Of a stretch of DNA of 25,228 nt, positions 1 through 6,936 are shown piece after piece. The DNA comes from JARROD01 sp037384225. GTDB taxonomy: Bacteria > Pseudomonadota > Gammaproteobacteria > Pseudomonadales > Cellvibrionaceae. The stretch is from the NCBI GenBank assembly GCA_037384225.1, contig JARROD010000179.1, positions 1-25,228 of the forward strand, read 5' to 3'. A program made the translations under genes and the position numbers. How positions within the stretch are numbered: the stretch's first letter is position 1; each line of letters begins with the position of its first letter. The notes beneath the pieces are model-generated. The model worked only from the letters and a program-made list of their open reading frames with translations, was not told where the DNA came from and did no database searches.

Positions 1-56
1 GCGGTGTAGGCAATACCCAGCGCGGCTGCCTGAACTCTTCTCATCGCGATGTGCAT
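1..56 (-). CDS. Start of an unidentified ORF downstream of pilW (partial)
   Basis: A minus-strand ATG at 56 is preceded by a GAGG-like ribosome site about 10 bases upstream and opens a frame that runs off the window edge (18 complete codons). The visible residues MHIAMRRVQAAALGIAYT have two arginines followed by a hydrophobic run, which could be the start of a signal peptide. In pilus clusters pilW is usually followed by pilX and then pilY1, so a PilY1-like exported protein is possible. The fragment is too short to prove this. A 28-codon frame that starts in the pilW stop (147) ends before it and does not look like PilX. Confidence 0.25.
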   Translation of the reverse strand, partial: MHIAMRRVQAAALGIAYT

Positions 57-146
57 TTTTTTATTTTCCTCGAGAATGCGGCGAATCCAACGCTATCGAT
101 TCCCCAGCCCCCATTTGGCTGCCCGCGAACATTCGCACCAGGCGCA

Positions 147-1250
147 TCAGAAATTGATCTCTCCACGGCGGTTACGAATTTTAACGGTGGTGGCAAATAC
201 CCGGCGCAATCGCTTATCCGCCACCGCCGGTGCTACCTCGGCGCCGAGCATATCAAAACTTGCAGGGCCGTTGGTGGGCAGCACATTTTCTTTATCGCGA
301 ACCAGAATCGCCAGGCGCACGCCGACGATGTCCATCCATTCGTCGCTGTCGACGGCGTCGGCTTCGAGCCAGCGGATTTCGTCGTCGCTCAGTGAGGCAG
401 AGCCCTGGGATTCATAGTGGCCATAGAGCACTTGCAGATTTTCCACGCCTTCGATCAACGCCGAACTCCCCGTGTAATAGTTATTGCGGTAAAGAGAGGG
501 GATGCCCTCGGCGTTGTTCTGGATATAGTAAGTGTTGTAAACCAGGCGATGCAGATTGCTGCCGGCGGTAAAGGCAACGGAAAATGATGCGCTGGAATTT
601 TGCCGGGTCAAAGAACCCTGGGAGTGGGAAAATTTTATCGGCACTGTCGTAGTTAAACCCGAAACGCGAAATATACTGGCGGTTTCGCAGTCGGTAATCA
701 ACAGCATGTCCCCTTGCGCGTAACCGGAAGGGTTGGTGCCGACCACAAGCTGATCGTCAACCCCATCCATATCCGATTGCAGTGTGGTGTTATCGCCCGC
801 ATTCTTGCTCAACACTGTGGCGTGGGCGACAAACAGCGCATCTGTACTTGGCAGCGGAGTCGCTGAGAATTCCACACCATTGTTCAGATCGACGCTTGAA
901 ACGCTGGCGGAAAAGTCGTCGAGCCCTCTGACAGTGTTATTGGTAAAAGCCGCTGTATCGTTGGTATAAAGCGGAAAATCATTGGCAACTATGTCCGTGG
1001 CCGCAATCGGCTTGTTGGGATTGAAACAGCCTTGGTAGCCGATATGCTGCAATTCCTTAGTGAGTATATCAATAGCAAAACGCCCGTTTTCCTGCACCCG
1101 CGCCATGGCCATGGTCAGGCGATCGACCTGTTTGCTGCCGGAAAATATCTGCACAACGCCGACCATTAATGTGCCGCTGATAGCCAGCGCCACCAGTAAT
1201 TCAACCAGCGATAAACCTGCCTGCGCCTTGCTAAGAATCCTGAAACTCAT
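147..1250 (-). CDS. pilW: Type IV pilus minor pilin PilW-like protein
   Basis: This 367-residue protein is a class III-signal prepilin. A short basic leader ends in Gly12, cleavage is expected before Leu13, and the invariant Glu at mature position 5 is present (Glu17). A hydrophobic helix of about 20 residues (LVALAISGTLMVGVVQIF) follows, then a large Ser/Thr/Asp-rich globular part. The stretch just after the helix (MARVQENGRFAIDILTKELQ) is typical of PilW. Minor pilins prime assembly of the pilus in the inner membrane and periplasm. The start overlaps the pilV stop by four bases (ATGA), so the two are probably translated together. Confidence 0.88.
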   Translation of the reverse strand: MSFRILSKAQAGLSLVELLVALAISGTLMVGVVQIFSGSKQVDRLTMAMARVQENGRFAIDILTKELQHIGYQGCFNPNKPIAATDIVANDFPLYTNDTAAFTNNTVRGLDDFSASVSSVDLNNGVEFSATPLPSTDALFVAHATVLSKNAGDNTTLQSDMDGVDDQLVVGTNPSGYAQGDMLLITDCETASIFRVSGLTTTVPIKFSHSQGSLTRQNSSASFSVAFTAGSNLHRLVYNTYYIQNNAEGIPSLYRNNYYTGSSALIEGVENLQVLYGHYESQGSASLSDDEIRWLEADAVDSDEWMDIVGVRLAILVRDKENVLPTNGPASFDMLGAEVAPAVADKRLRRVFATTVKIRNRRGEINF

Positions 1251-1738
1251 AGACCGACATCCATCGACATGCGGTTTATCGCACCGGAGGCCGGCAGGCC
1301 GGCACGCCCTTCAGTGCTCCAGCTAATGGTGATAGTAAGTACCACCTGATCTGTAATCGTGTTATCGCGGACAATGGTGCCCACAGCACCGGGCATTGCC
1401 GCGGTCAGACCTTGCTGCCATTGATAAAGATCCAGCCCGGCCAGTTCACTGGCATCGCATCCAGTGCTATTGCAAAAGGGCTCTTGGTAAGGCGAGCCTG
1501 TCGTGTCTACATTGTCGTAACGGCCGGCGTTCGCCGCGCTTGTGTTGAGGCGCATTCGGTCGGCGATATCGTTGGCCAATAGCGCCGCCTGAATGCGAAA
1601 TTGGCTCGAATGGTTGCTCGAAAGGCGGTTCATTTGCAGCGCCATATGCCCCAGTAAACCTATCGCGAGCAGAATCATTGACGTCAGCACTTCAATCAGG
1701 GAAAGTCCCTTCTGGCGATTCATCTCGATCGGTTGCAT
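1247..1738 (-). CDS. pilV: Type IV pilus minor pilin PilV-like protein
   Basis: This 163-residue prepilin has the leader QKG|LSLIEV, with Gly11 before the cleavage site and Glu16 at mature position 5. A hydrophobic helix follows, then the PilV-like segment AALLANDIADRMRLN. Length and position immediately before pilW fit PilV. A second in-frame ATG at 1723 would give a shorter leader (MNRQKG). Neither start has a strong ribosome site, so the choice is uncertain. No fimT/fimU gene lies upstream; the region is a long AT-rich gap followed by integron debris, so the usual minor-pilin operon may have been interrupted here. Confidence 0.87.
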   Translation of the reverse strand: MQPIEMNRQKGLSLIEVLTSMILLAIGLLGHMALQMNRLSSNHSSQFRIQAALLANDIADRMRLNTSAANAGRYDNVDTTGSPYQEPFCNSTGCDASELAGLDLYQWQQGLTAAMPGAVGTIVRDNTITDQVVLTITISWSTEGRAGLPASGAINRMSMDVGL

Positions 1739-2103
1739 TACGTATACTCAAAATCAGGTAACGTTGGTATTGGTTAAATGCGTCTCTATAAGTTAGATAA
1801 CGCAGTTTCAAACTACCGTATAGGGATTGACGAGAGGCGGGTTAAAATGGACGATTGGTTATTTATTTTTGGGAAGTATTAATCGATATTTCAATGCGAA
1901 GAAAAGTGTGTGTAGGTGTTTTATTTAAATGGAATTAATTGTATAAGCCAGCCAAAAACGACATTACATTTAAGTGTTGAATAGGGTGAGCGTAACTTCT
2001 CAATAACCCGGGTTATTGAGGAGTTACGGGTGAGCTATGCTGCGGTTAGAAAAATCTGCGCGCTCCCCTGCTGCGCACGCGCCTTTATATTTCAAAGTTT
2101 GTT
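1739..2103. other. Gene-free AT-rich interval between pilV and the parE remnant
   Basis: No convincing coding frame is visible on either strand. The interval should hold the pilV promoter on its left side, but no clear sigma70 site could be chosen. Its right side carries the long palindrome at 1991-2028 and the sequence in which the parE reading frame decays. Confidence 0.5.
1991..2028. repeat. 38-bp near-perfect palindrome centred on CCCGGG
   Basis: The two 19-base arms meet at 2009/2010 and differ at a single pair (1998/2021), which is a G-U wobble in one RNA strand. No loop and no T run is present, so it is not a standard terminator. It lies just beyond the broken parE gene and may be the end of a lost mobile element, such as an IS200/IS605-type subterminal hairpin. 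That reading is inference. Confidence 0.75.
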
Positions 2104-2184
2104 CTAGCCGAATTGATCGATACCGTAGTCAAAAACGCGGCTCAGATCATCGTCGGCGTCTGCGCTCAGCCTATAGCCGTTCAT
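2104..2184 (-). pseudogene. parE: Truncated ParE-type toxin remnant
   Basis: An ATG at 2184 overlaps the parD stop by four bases (ATGA) and opens a 26-codon frame, MNGYRLSADADDDLSRVF followed by DYGIDQFG, ending in TAG at 2104. This matches the N terminus of RelE/ParE toxins (YRLxxxAxxDLxxIxxYxxxxFG). The usual length is about 95-100 residues, so most of the toxin fold and its active residues are missing. In a shifted frame the next codons read LEQTLKY, which resembles the continuation of ParE, so a one-base frameshift and then loss of the remainder is likely. The toxin cannot be functional as it stands. Confidence 0.72.
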
Positions 2185-2438
2185 CGCGTTTTCTTTCGCT
2201 GGAGAACGGCCTGCTTGATTTGCTCGGGCGTGCGGTCGCTAAAGCCGCTATTTTCAGCGTTGATCAACGCAGCTCTTATCGCCTGTATCTCCAGGTTTTC
2301 CGCTTCTCGCATTTGCCGTTCGCGGATAAGTTCACGAAAAATTTCACTGTCGCTGGCGTAATAGCCTTTGGCGATTTGCGCCTGTATCCACTCTTCCTGC
2401 TGATCCGTGACCGTAATGCTCTTTTTAACCATTGACAT
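2181..2438 (-). CDS. parD: ParD-type antitoxin (ribbon-helix-helix)
   Basis: This 85-residue protein fits ParD family antitoxins. Its N-terminal strand (KKSITVTDQQEEWIQAQIAKG) is followed by the conserved YASDSEIFRELIRER helix, then a charged C-terminal tail that would wrap the toxin. AGGAGG at 2447-2452 is well spaced from the ATG at 2438. Upstream, GTATAAA occurs twice at a ten-base period (about 2460-2477), which could serve as promoter and operator for autoregulation. The partner toxin is truncated, so this antitoxin is an orphan here, though it could still neutralise a related toxin elsewhere. Confidence 0.83.
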   Translation of the reverse strand: MSMVKKSITVTDQQEEWIQAQIAKGYYASDSEIFRELIRERQMREAENLEIQAIRAALINAENSGFSDRTPEQIKQAVLQRKKTR

Positions 2439-2564
2439 AGCGTGAACCTCCTGGTGCTTATTTATACTACTTTATACGACCACAGCATACTATGAAACAA
2501 TGAAATATCGGTTAAATTTCCGCCGGCTCCGTGATTTTGTTCACCTGCCGCTGTCCGGATTTAT

Positions 2565-2966
2565 TTACATTTGCATTAAACTTGCCGCCAGCTTATGGTC
2601 ACCTTCCATAAAGGAAAGTACCCGCATGGCTTCGTCGTGGGAGAACACAGTCGGCAAACGCCGCCCTTTATTGGTTTTATTGAACTGCAACTTGCCCAAA
2701 TCACGCCCCATGAATTGTTTATACAGAAACACGACCGCATTCAACGCCGTTTTCTGGGTATTGATGGCAACTGAACGCTCATTGGCGAGATAACTAAGCC
2801 ACGAATCCACTTCTTCTGTACCCATAGTTTCAGGGTGTTGCTTTTGGTGGAAAAGGATAAAGTCCTTGATCCACTCGCAGTACGTTTTCTCAGTTCGGTA
2901 CGCCAGATGTCGGGCTCGCATAAATGCACGAAGCCGGTCCATGAAGCGAATGGGTTGAGCCGGCAA
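2565..2966 (-). pseudogene. intI: Integron integrase IntI, N-terminal fragment (catalytic domain lost)
   Basis: The 133-residue frame matches the N-terminal SAM-like domain of integron tyrosine recombinases: RFMDRLRAFMRARH, YRTEKTYCEWIKDFILFH, EEVDSWLSYLANE, then RRLPTVFSHDEAMRVLSFM and HKLAASLM. IntI proteins are about 320-340 residues and continue LLYGSGLR with the first catalytic Arg. Here the match stops after SLM near 2574 and a TAA follows three codons later. The R, H-x-x-R and Tyr residues and the IntI-specific insertion are all absent. The start could be TTG 2966 or ATG 2942. It points away from the cassettes, as expected for an integron, with parD placed directly behind the break. 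Confidence 0.85.
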
Positions 2967-3112
2967 GAATTTGGGTATATCTGGAACAGAAGCTGCGGAT
3001 GACCGGAAATTTCAACGATAACAAAGGGTTGTCTGGCGGGATCAAAACTGGGATAGTAGGCTCGGCGACCGTTTTGTCAGTAAGGGTTAGATGCGTGAAA
3101 ATAGAGGTAGCC

Positions 3113-3141
3113 TTGATCGCAACTGACTCTTAACTTAAATT
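3113..3141 (+). promoter_or_regulatory. Candidate cassette promoter (Pc-like)
   Basis: TTGATC (3113-3118) and TAAATT (3136-3141) are separated by 17 bases and face the cassette array, about 65 bases before the first recombination core. In integrons cassette genes usually lack promoters and depend on a Pc in this region. The match to consensus is moderate and it was chosen by eye. Confidence 0.35.
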
Positions 3142-3194
3142 GGATAAAAATTCGCTCGGAAATAGTAGCCTCGGGCAAAACGGCCTCGGAGGCT

Positions 3195-3214
3195 CCTATA
3201 CAAATGTTAGCTGC
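3195..3214 (+). other. attI/cassette 1 junction with recombination core at 3206-3212
   Basis: The core GTTAGCT lies between the integrase and the first cassette, and crossover would fall between G3206 and T3207. The following bases GTTAGCTGC are exactly complementary to GCAGCTAAC at 3660-3668, at the far end of the same cassette. This is the relation expected between the two ends of one excisable cassette. Confidence 0.65.
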
Positions 3215-3236
3215 CCTTCATAATTAGGAGGAAATT

Positions 3237-3653
3237 TTGAGTAACACAGAATATCCAATTAAAGGTTCGTGCCAATGCGGAAATGTGCAGTATGAATTAT
3301 TAGAGCCGCCATTGTTTGTTGCTGCTTGTCACTGTAAAGAGTGTCAAAAATTATCAACCAGTGCGTTCAGTATCACTGCCATGGTTAAATCGGATAGCGT
3401 TAAGTTTCAAGGTGAAATGAAGAGCTGGAGCCGAGTGGCGGACAGTGGAAATACTAGTAGTGCAAAGTTCTGCCCGACCTGTGGAAATAGAATTTACCAC
3501 TATGATCCCAATGGGCCAGACAAGCTAAAACTCAAACCTAGCAATTTATCAGACACAAGTATTATTGACCCAACGATTCATGTCTGGGTTAGTGAAAAGC
3601 AAGATTGGTATCAAATACCTGACGGAGTTAAAGTTTTTGATAAGCAGCCATAA
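3237..3653 (+). CDS. Cassette 1: GFA/CENP-V-like zinc-binding protein
   Basis: This 138-residue protein has the zinc-cysteine pattern of the GFA (glutathione-dependent formaldehyde-activating enzyme) family: Cys12 and Cys14 (SCQCG), Cys31, Cys33 and Cys36 (CHCKEC), and Cys79 and Cys82 (FCPTCGN). The family fold is clear but the substrate is not; many members act on glutathione adducts or have no known activity. The start is TTG at 3237, preceded by AGGAGG with good spacing inside the cassette. The gene fills cassette 1 between cores at 3206 and 3743 and has no obvious promoter of its own. It is less GC-rich than the flanking chromosomal genes, consistent with acquisition. Confidence 0.87.
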   Translation: MSNTEYPIKGSCQCGNVQYELLEPPLFVAACHCKECQKLSTSAFSITAMVKSDSVKFQGEMKSWSRVADSGNTSSAKFCPTCGNRIYHYDPNGPDKLKLKPSNLSDTSIIDPTIHVWVSEKQDWYQIPDGVKVFDKQP

Positions 3654-3659
3654 AAATAA

Positions 3660-3749
3660 GCAGCTAACAAGCACTTGTTGTTCGCCCCTGTGAGGCAGGG
3701 ACATCCGTTCCACTGCGCTTCACTCCGGCCCCAAATGTGGGCGTTATGC
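3660..3749 (+). other. attC site 1 (about 90 bp)
   Basis: The left end GCAGCTAAC (3660-3668) starts seven bases after the cassette 1 stop codon, and the right core GTTATGC (3743-3749) ends the site. The left end is complementary to the start of cassette 1 (3206-3214), and the right end belongs to cassette 2, as expected for integrated cassettes. The middle contains partially complementary GC-rich arms. Confidence 0.8.
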
Positions 3750-3766
3750 CCTTAATCGGAGGAAGA

Positions 3767-4159
3767 ATGAAAATTTCAGGTAAGTTTGACGTTGCTCTAA
3801 ATCCTTTAGACTTTTACGCCACTGGTGAGGATGGAGTAAATTTCGGACGAATGTCTATCGATAAAACATTTCATGGAGAGCTTGAGGCATCAAGTAAAGG
3901 TGAAATGTTAAATGCAATGACATCAACTCAAGGCTCTGCTGGCTATGTCGCAATCGAGCAAGTGGTTGGCAGCTTATCGGGTAAGAAAGGTAGTTTTGTG
4001 CTTCAGCATTTTGGCACTATGAATAAAGGCAAAGATCGTCTTATTCTTGAAGTCGTACCTGATTCAGGGGCTGGCGAACTATCGGGTTTGACAGGCACTA
4101 TGTCCATAAATATCGAAAGTGGTCAGCATTGCTATGAATTCGAGTATGAGTTGGCTTAA
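3767..4159 (+). CDS. Cassette 2: DUF3224-like small protein
   Basis: The 130-residue product resembles DUF3224 proteins, which are small single-domain beta-barrel-like proteins of unknown function. Supporting segments are the HGELEASSKGEML core, GSFVLQHFGTM and LEVVPDSGAGELSGLTGTM near the C terminus. The ATG at 3767 follows GGAGGA (3758-3763). A longer reading from 3737 would start inside the attC core and is unlikely. The stop at 4157-4159 directly abuts attC2, giving a compact cassette. No promoter, signal peptide or membrane segment is seen. DUF3224 genes are known passengers of environmental integrons. The biochemical role is unknown. Confidence 0.8.
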   Translation: MKISGKFDVALNPLDFYATGEDGVNFGRMSIDKTFHGELEASSKGEMLNAMTSTQGSAGYVAIEQVVGSLSGKKGSFVLQHFGTMNKGKDRLILEVVPDSGAGELSGLTGTMSINIESGQHCYEFEYELA

Positions 4160-4227
4160 GCATAACAAAGCGCTCACTGGGACCTCAAAAGCTACGCTTT
4201 TTCGGCCCTTTAACTGCGGCGTTATGC
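4160..4227 (+). other. attC site 2 (68 bp)
   Basis: GCATAAC (4160-4166) and GTTATGC (4221-4227) form perfectly complementary outer ends. The left end also complements the core at 3743-3749, which begins cassette 2. The site begins immediately after the cassette 2 stop codon. Confidence 0.85.
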
Positions 4228-4249
4228 CTAATTCAAGAAAGGAAAAATT

Positions 4250-5158
4250 ATGAATTCAATTCGAAGCAAGCTAATTCGACGTTTTGTGGTAAAGAGCTCA
4301 ATGAGGAAGCTATGTGATCCATTTACTACATCTTTAGAAGAAATGAGAGATAAACACATAGATGTGAATAGGCGACTCAAATTGCCCAGTGATGCCAATC
4401 TTAAAAGCGTTGAAGATGAAGAATTCAGGGCTGAGTGGCTAAGAGCAGAGAGCATTACAGAGAATACTGAAAATGTGATCTTGTATTTTCATTCGGGCGC
4501 TTTTTGTCTCGGCTATAGCAATGCCCATCGTTACCTGGCACTAGAACTATCAAGAGCATGCAACGCCAGGGTATTGGCAGTTGATTACCGACTTGCCCCA
4601 GAGTACAAATTTCCAGCAGCCAACGAAGACTGCCTGGCTGCATACAGATGGTTACTCAAAAATAATGTAAAGCCACAAAATATCGTTATGGGCGGGGACT
4701 CTGCAGGCGCGGGATTGGCACTAATGACACTTTTGACATTAAAAGAGACTGAGAAACCAATGCCCCGTGCAGCGTTTTTCTTATCGCTTTTTGGAGGCGA
4801 CCTTAAGAATTTTGATGGAGAGTCATATAAAACGCGAAAATCATACGACCCCCTGAACTCAAAAGAAGGAATTCAATATTTTGCAAAGTCATACCTTGGG
4901 GAACAGGTGTTGGAGCCGTCAATTGATAAGAATCTGGAAGGACTACCGGATCTTCTAGTTCAGGTCGGTAGCGATGATATTCTTTTGAGCGATTCTGTAC
5001 GGCTGGCAGAACAGGCAAGACGGGCGGGCGTAAAGGTGATTTTTGACGAATGGGAAGGAATGTGGCACGCATTTCAAGGATTCTCAATGATAGTGCCCGA
5101 AGCAAAAGCCGCGATATCGAACATTGCGGAGTTTATAAATAGCAAGGTGAATGCATAA
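4250..5158 (+). CDS. Cassette 3: HSL-family alpha/beta hydrolase (esterase/lipase-like)
   Basis: This 302-residue protein carries the landmarks of hormone-sensitive-lipase-type (family IV) esterases. These are an oxyanion-hole motif in degenerate form, HSGAFCLG (His81), then DYRLAPE, the nucleophile motif GGDSAG with Ser151, a likely acid at Asp242 in VGSDDILL, and His272 in WHAF. The canonical HGGG is replaced by HSGA, which may alter activity. There is no signal peptide, so it is probably cytoplasmic. AAAGGA precedes the ATG at 4250. Its TAA stop (5156-5158) lies inside the left end of attC3. It is visibly more AT-rich than the genes after 7500. The natural substrate cannot be told from sequence. 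Confidence 0.88.
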   Translation: MNSIRSKLIRRFVVKSSMRKLCDPFTTSLEEMRDKHIDVNRRLKLPSDANLKSVEDEEFRAEWLRAESITENTENVILYFHSGAFCLGYSNAHRYLALELSRACNARVLAVDYRLAPEYKFPAANEDCLAAYRWLLKNNVKPQNIVMGGDSAGAGLALMTLLTLKETEKPMPRAAFFLSLFGGDLKNFDGESYKTRKSYDPLNSKEGIQYFAKSYLGEQVLEPSIDKNLEGLPDLLVQVGSDDILLSDSVRLAEQARRAGVKVIFDEWEGMWHAFQGFSMIVPEAKAAISNIAEFINSKVNA

Positions 5159-5212
5159 CCAGCCAATCAACTGGACGCTCGTAAACTTGCGCCGATTATT
5201 GGCGCGTTATGG
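5153..5212 (+). other. attC site 3 (60 bp)
   Basis: GCATAAC (5153-5159) and GTTATGG (5206-5212) are the outer ends. Inner boxes GCCAAT and ATTGGC are also complementary, giving the expected attC stem. The left end complements GTTATGC at 4221, the start of cassette 3. The right core differs by one base, so the following material comes from another junction. Confidence 0.82.
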
Positions 5213-5543
5213 TGCTCTGCTCAAGGCTCAATTTGAGTCAGTGCAAAACTGGAATCACGTCGCCAGTATCCCTGGCTGTGCTAATCATCAGCCACAGCTT
5301 TTTTTATTACCGGCTTGCTATTGTGGCTCCACCCGAAACAGTCTGACCCCGAAGCCGTTAAAGCTGCTGAGTATTCTGGCCAAAGACGGCCTCACCTTAA
5401 AAGAGTCTGCGCAAAAATTGTGTATCAGTGTGGATACCGCCAATAAACATGTGGCCGCTGCCAAGCAGTCACTGGGGGCTTCGACGCTGGCCAATGCCGT
5501 TTACCTGGCCGCGACACATGACTTGTTGATTGAGGAGGATTAG
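5213..5543 (+). pseudogene. LuxR-type HTH regulator, C-terminal fragment
   Basis: The open frame entering from attC3 ends in a recognisable LuxR/FixJ-type DNA-binding domain: LTPKPLKLLSILAKDGLTLKE, then SAQKLCISVDTANKHV and AAAKQSLGAST. No start codon or ribosome site lies between attC3 and the domain, and no sensory or receiver domain is present, so this is best read as the 3' part of a gene cut off at the integron boundary. The HTH resembles that of the intact regulator at 16069-16956 (both share LTLxE, TAxKH and QxLGAxT patterns). A frame starting at 5151 inside attC3 exists but is unlikely to be a natural gene. Confidence 0.6.
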
Positions 5544-5774
5544 ACGCCTGAGGCCGAAGCGTAGGGGAGTGGTGAGCGGGCGCTAAAACCGCTACCGTGA
5601 AGTTACCTTAGCGTGCTCACTGTTGTCGGCACCGGCTGAATAGGCAGGTTTTCTTCTACATTTTTGGCTATCAAATTTAAAAGAACATTCAGCTAATTGT
5701 CCAATTGCCAGTGCCGACTTTGCACTAACCGAAAACTGCCCATTGCCTACATCCATTACGTCTTCGCTTTAGTT

Positions 5775-5780
5775 TATAAT
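5775..5780 (+). promoter_or_regulatory. Consensus -10 box upstream of the Rpn-like gene
   Basis: A perfect TATAAT lies 30 bases before the ATG at 5810. No good -35 is seen at 16-18 bases, so strength is uncertain. Confidence 0.4.
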
Positions 5781-5809
5781 GCGGCAATCCAGACAGAGGA
5801 GGTTGTTAA

Positions 5810-6745
5810 ATGGCGGATCCTAAAATTGTTAATCCCCACGATAGTTTTTTCCATGCGGCGATGGAACACCCTCCGGTCGCTATCGATTTTTTAAATCATC
5901 ACTTACCCGAGAAGATTCGACAGGGATTGGATGTCGAGAGTTTGAGGTTGTTGCCGACCACTTATGTCGACACCAATTTGCGGAATCGCTTTAGCGATGT
6001 GGTTTTCCATTGCAAACTGGCGGACAAGCCGGCTTACATCGGAATTTTGGTAGAGCACCAGTCAAAGCCGGATAAGTTACTTCAGCTTCGGGTGATGCAG
6101 TATCTATTCGGTTTGCTAAATAGCATCAACAGGAGGCAACCCGGCCAGTTATTGCCGGCGGTGTATACCCTGGTGTTTTACCATGGGAAAGAGACGCCCT
6201 ATCCTTATTCCCTAAACCTACTGGATTGCTTCGATGACCCCCTGAATATCATGGATGACGTCTTTCAGCGTCCCCTGTCGCTGATCGATGTGAACCAGTT
6301 ATCGGATGAGGAGTTGCTGCAGCAGAAATGGGTGGGGCCAGTGTCTATGAAGCATATCCGAGCAGAGAATATAACGCCCTATGCTATGGCTATTTTCGAG
6401 GCTTTGACCAGGTGGCCATTGGATCACCCTGAGACTGTCGAACTCCTGAAGTTGTTGTTAAACTATTTGTTTAATGTGGGTAATATTAGCGATGTTGACG
6501 CGTTTATCGAGGTAGACATGAACCGGCTGTCCGGGCCGATAAGGAGCGAGGTGATGACTATAGCCGAGAAGCTGAGAGAGAAGGGGATGCAGGAGGGGGA
6601 GAGGAAAGGAGAGCAGAAAGGTTTGGAAAAAGCGGCCTTAATGATGTTGCGGGAAGGTGTAGAAATGGCCTTTATCGCAAAAGTGACCAGTTTGTCTGTG
6701 GCAGACATTGAACGTTTACAAGCATCATTGGAGGTTCGCGACTGA
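5810..6745 (+). CDS. Rpn/YhgA-family PD-(D/E)XK nuclease-like protein
   Basis: The 311-residue protein matches the Rpn (recombination-promoting nuclease, YhgA-like, formerly transposase_31) family. The N terminus KIVNPHDSFFHAAMEHP is characteristic. The nuclease core is visible as FSDVVF with Asp63 and ILVEHQS with Glu82 and Gln84, the E-x-Q variant of the PD-(D/E)XK motif. YTLVFYHGKE follows. The C terminus is a charged EKLREKG/EGERKGEQKG stretch and a small helical end, as in relatives. E. coli homologues cut DNA and raise RecA-independent recombination. GAGGAGG precedes the ATG. It stands alone beside the integron relic and tRNA, in keeping with an accessory region. Length is normal for the family. 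Confidence 0.88.
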   Translation: MADPKIVNPHDSFFHAAMEHPPVAIDFLNHHLPEKIRQGLDVESLRLLPTTYVDTNLRNRFSDVVFHCKLADKPAYIGILVEHQSKPDKLLQLRVMQYLFGLLNSINRRQPGQLLPAVYTLVFYHGKETPYPYSLNLLDCFDDPLNIMDDVFQRPLSLIDVNQLSDEELLQQKWVGPVSMKHIRAENITPYAMAIFEALTRWPLDHPETVELLKLLLNYLFNVGNISDVDAFIEVDMNRLSGPIRSEVMTIAEKLREKGMQEGERKGEQKGLEKAALMMLREGVEMAFIAKVTSLSVADIERLQASLEVRD

Positions 6746-6843
6746 AATTAATCCTATTAGTCAACTACGATTGTGTTTCGGCGTGATGGAAGTGGGATTC
6801 TATGAGAATAGATAGGCAGTCAGATAATACGTTTGAAGCTCAA

Positions 6844-6856
6844 NNNNNNNNNNNNN
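6844..6856. other. Assembly gap (13 N)
   Basis: Thirteen undetermined bases interrupt the interval between the Rpn-like gene and tRNA-Ala. The true gap length may differ. Just after it TGCTGACTTC occurs twice eleven bases apart (about 6870-6891), a short repeat that could have disturbed assembly. Confidence 0.95.
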
Positions 6857-6936
6857 ACTTGCTTTTGTTTGCTGACTTCCTGCTGACTTCGAGAAATGCT
6901 GTTTGTAATTACTAACTCTAGGGGAGTCGGTTTTAT

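Noticed and set aside
61..147. A 28-codon frame starting in the pilW stop codon (TGATG) as a possible pilX
   Set aside because: It lacks a hydrophobic prepilin helix and the Gly|x-x-x-x-Glu motif and stops too early; at best it is a decayed remnant.
49..571. Plus-strand open frames opposite pilW
   Set aside because: They are shadows of the pilW coding strand, Arg-rich and without ribosome sites or family features.
1787..1802. GTTAGATAACGC as an additional recombination core near pilV
   Set aside because: No complementary partner end at a plausible distance and no cassette-like ORF.
2967..3000. LexA box upstream of intI
   Set aside because: CTGT is present on the minus strand (in CTGTTCCAG) but the required ACAG half-site at the right spacing is missing.
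5810..6745. Active transposase of an insertion sequence
   Set aside because: The family was once named transposase_31 but is the Rpn nuclease group; no terminal inverted repeats were seen around it.
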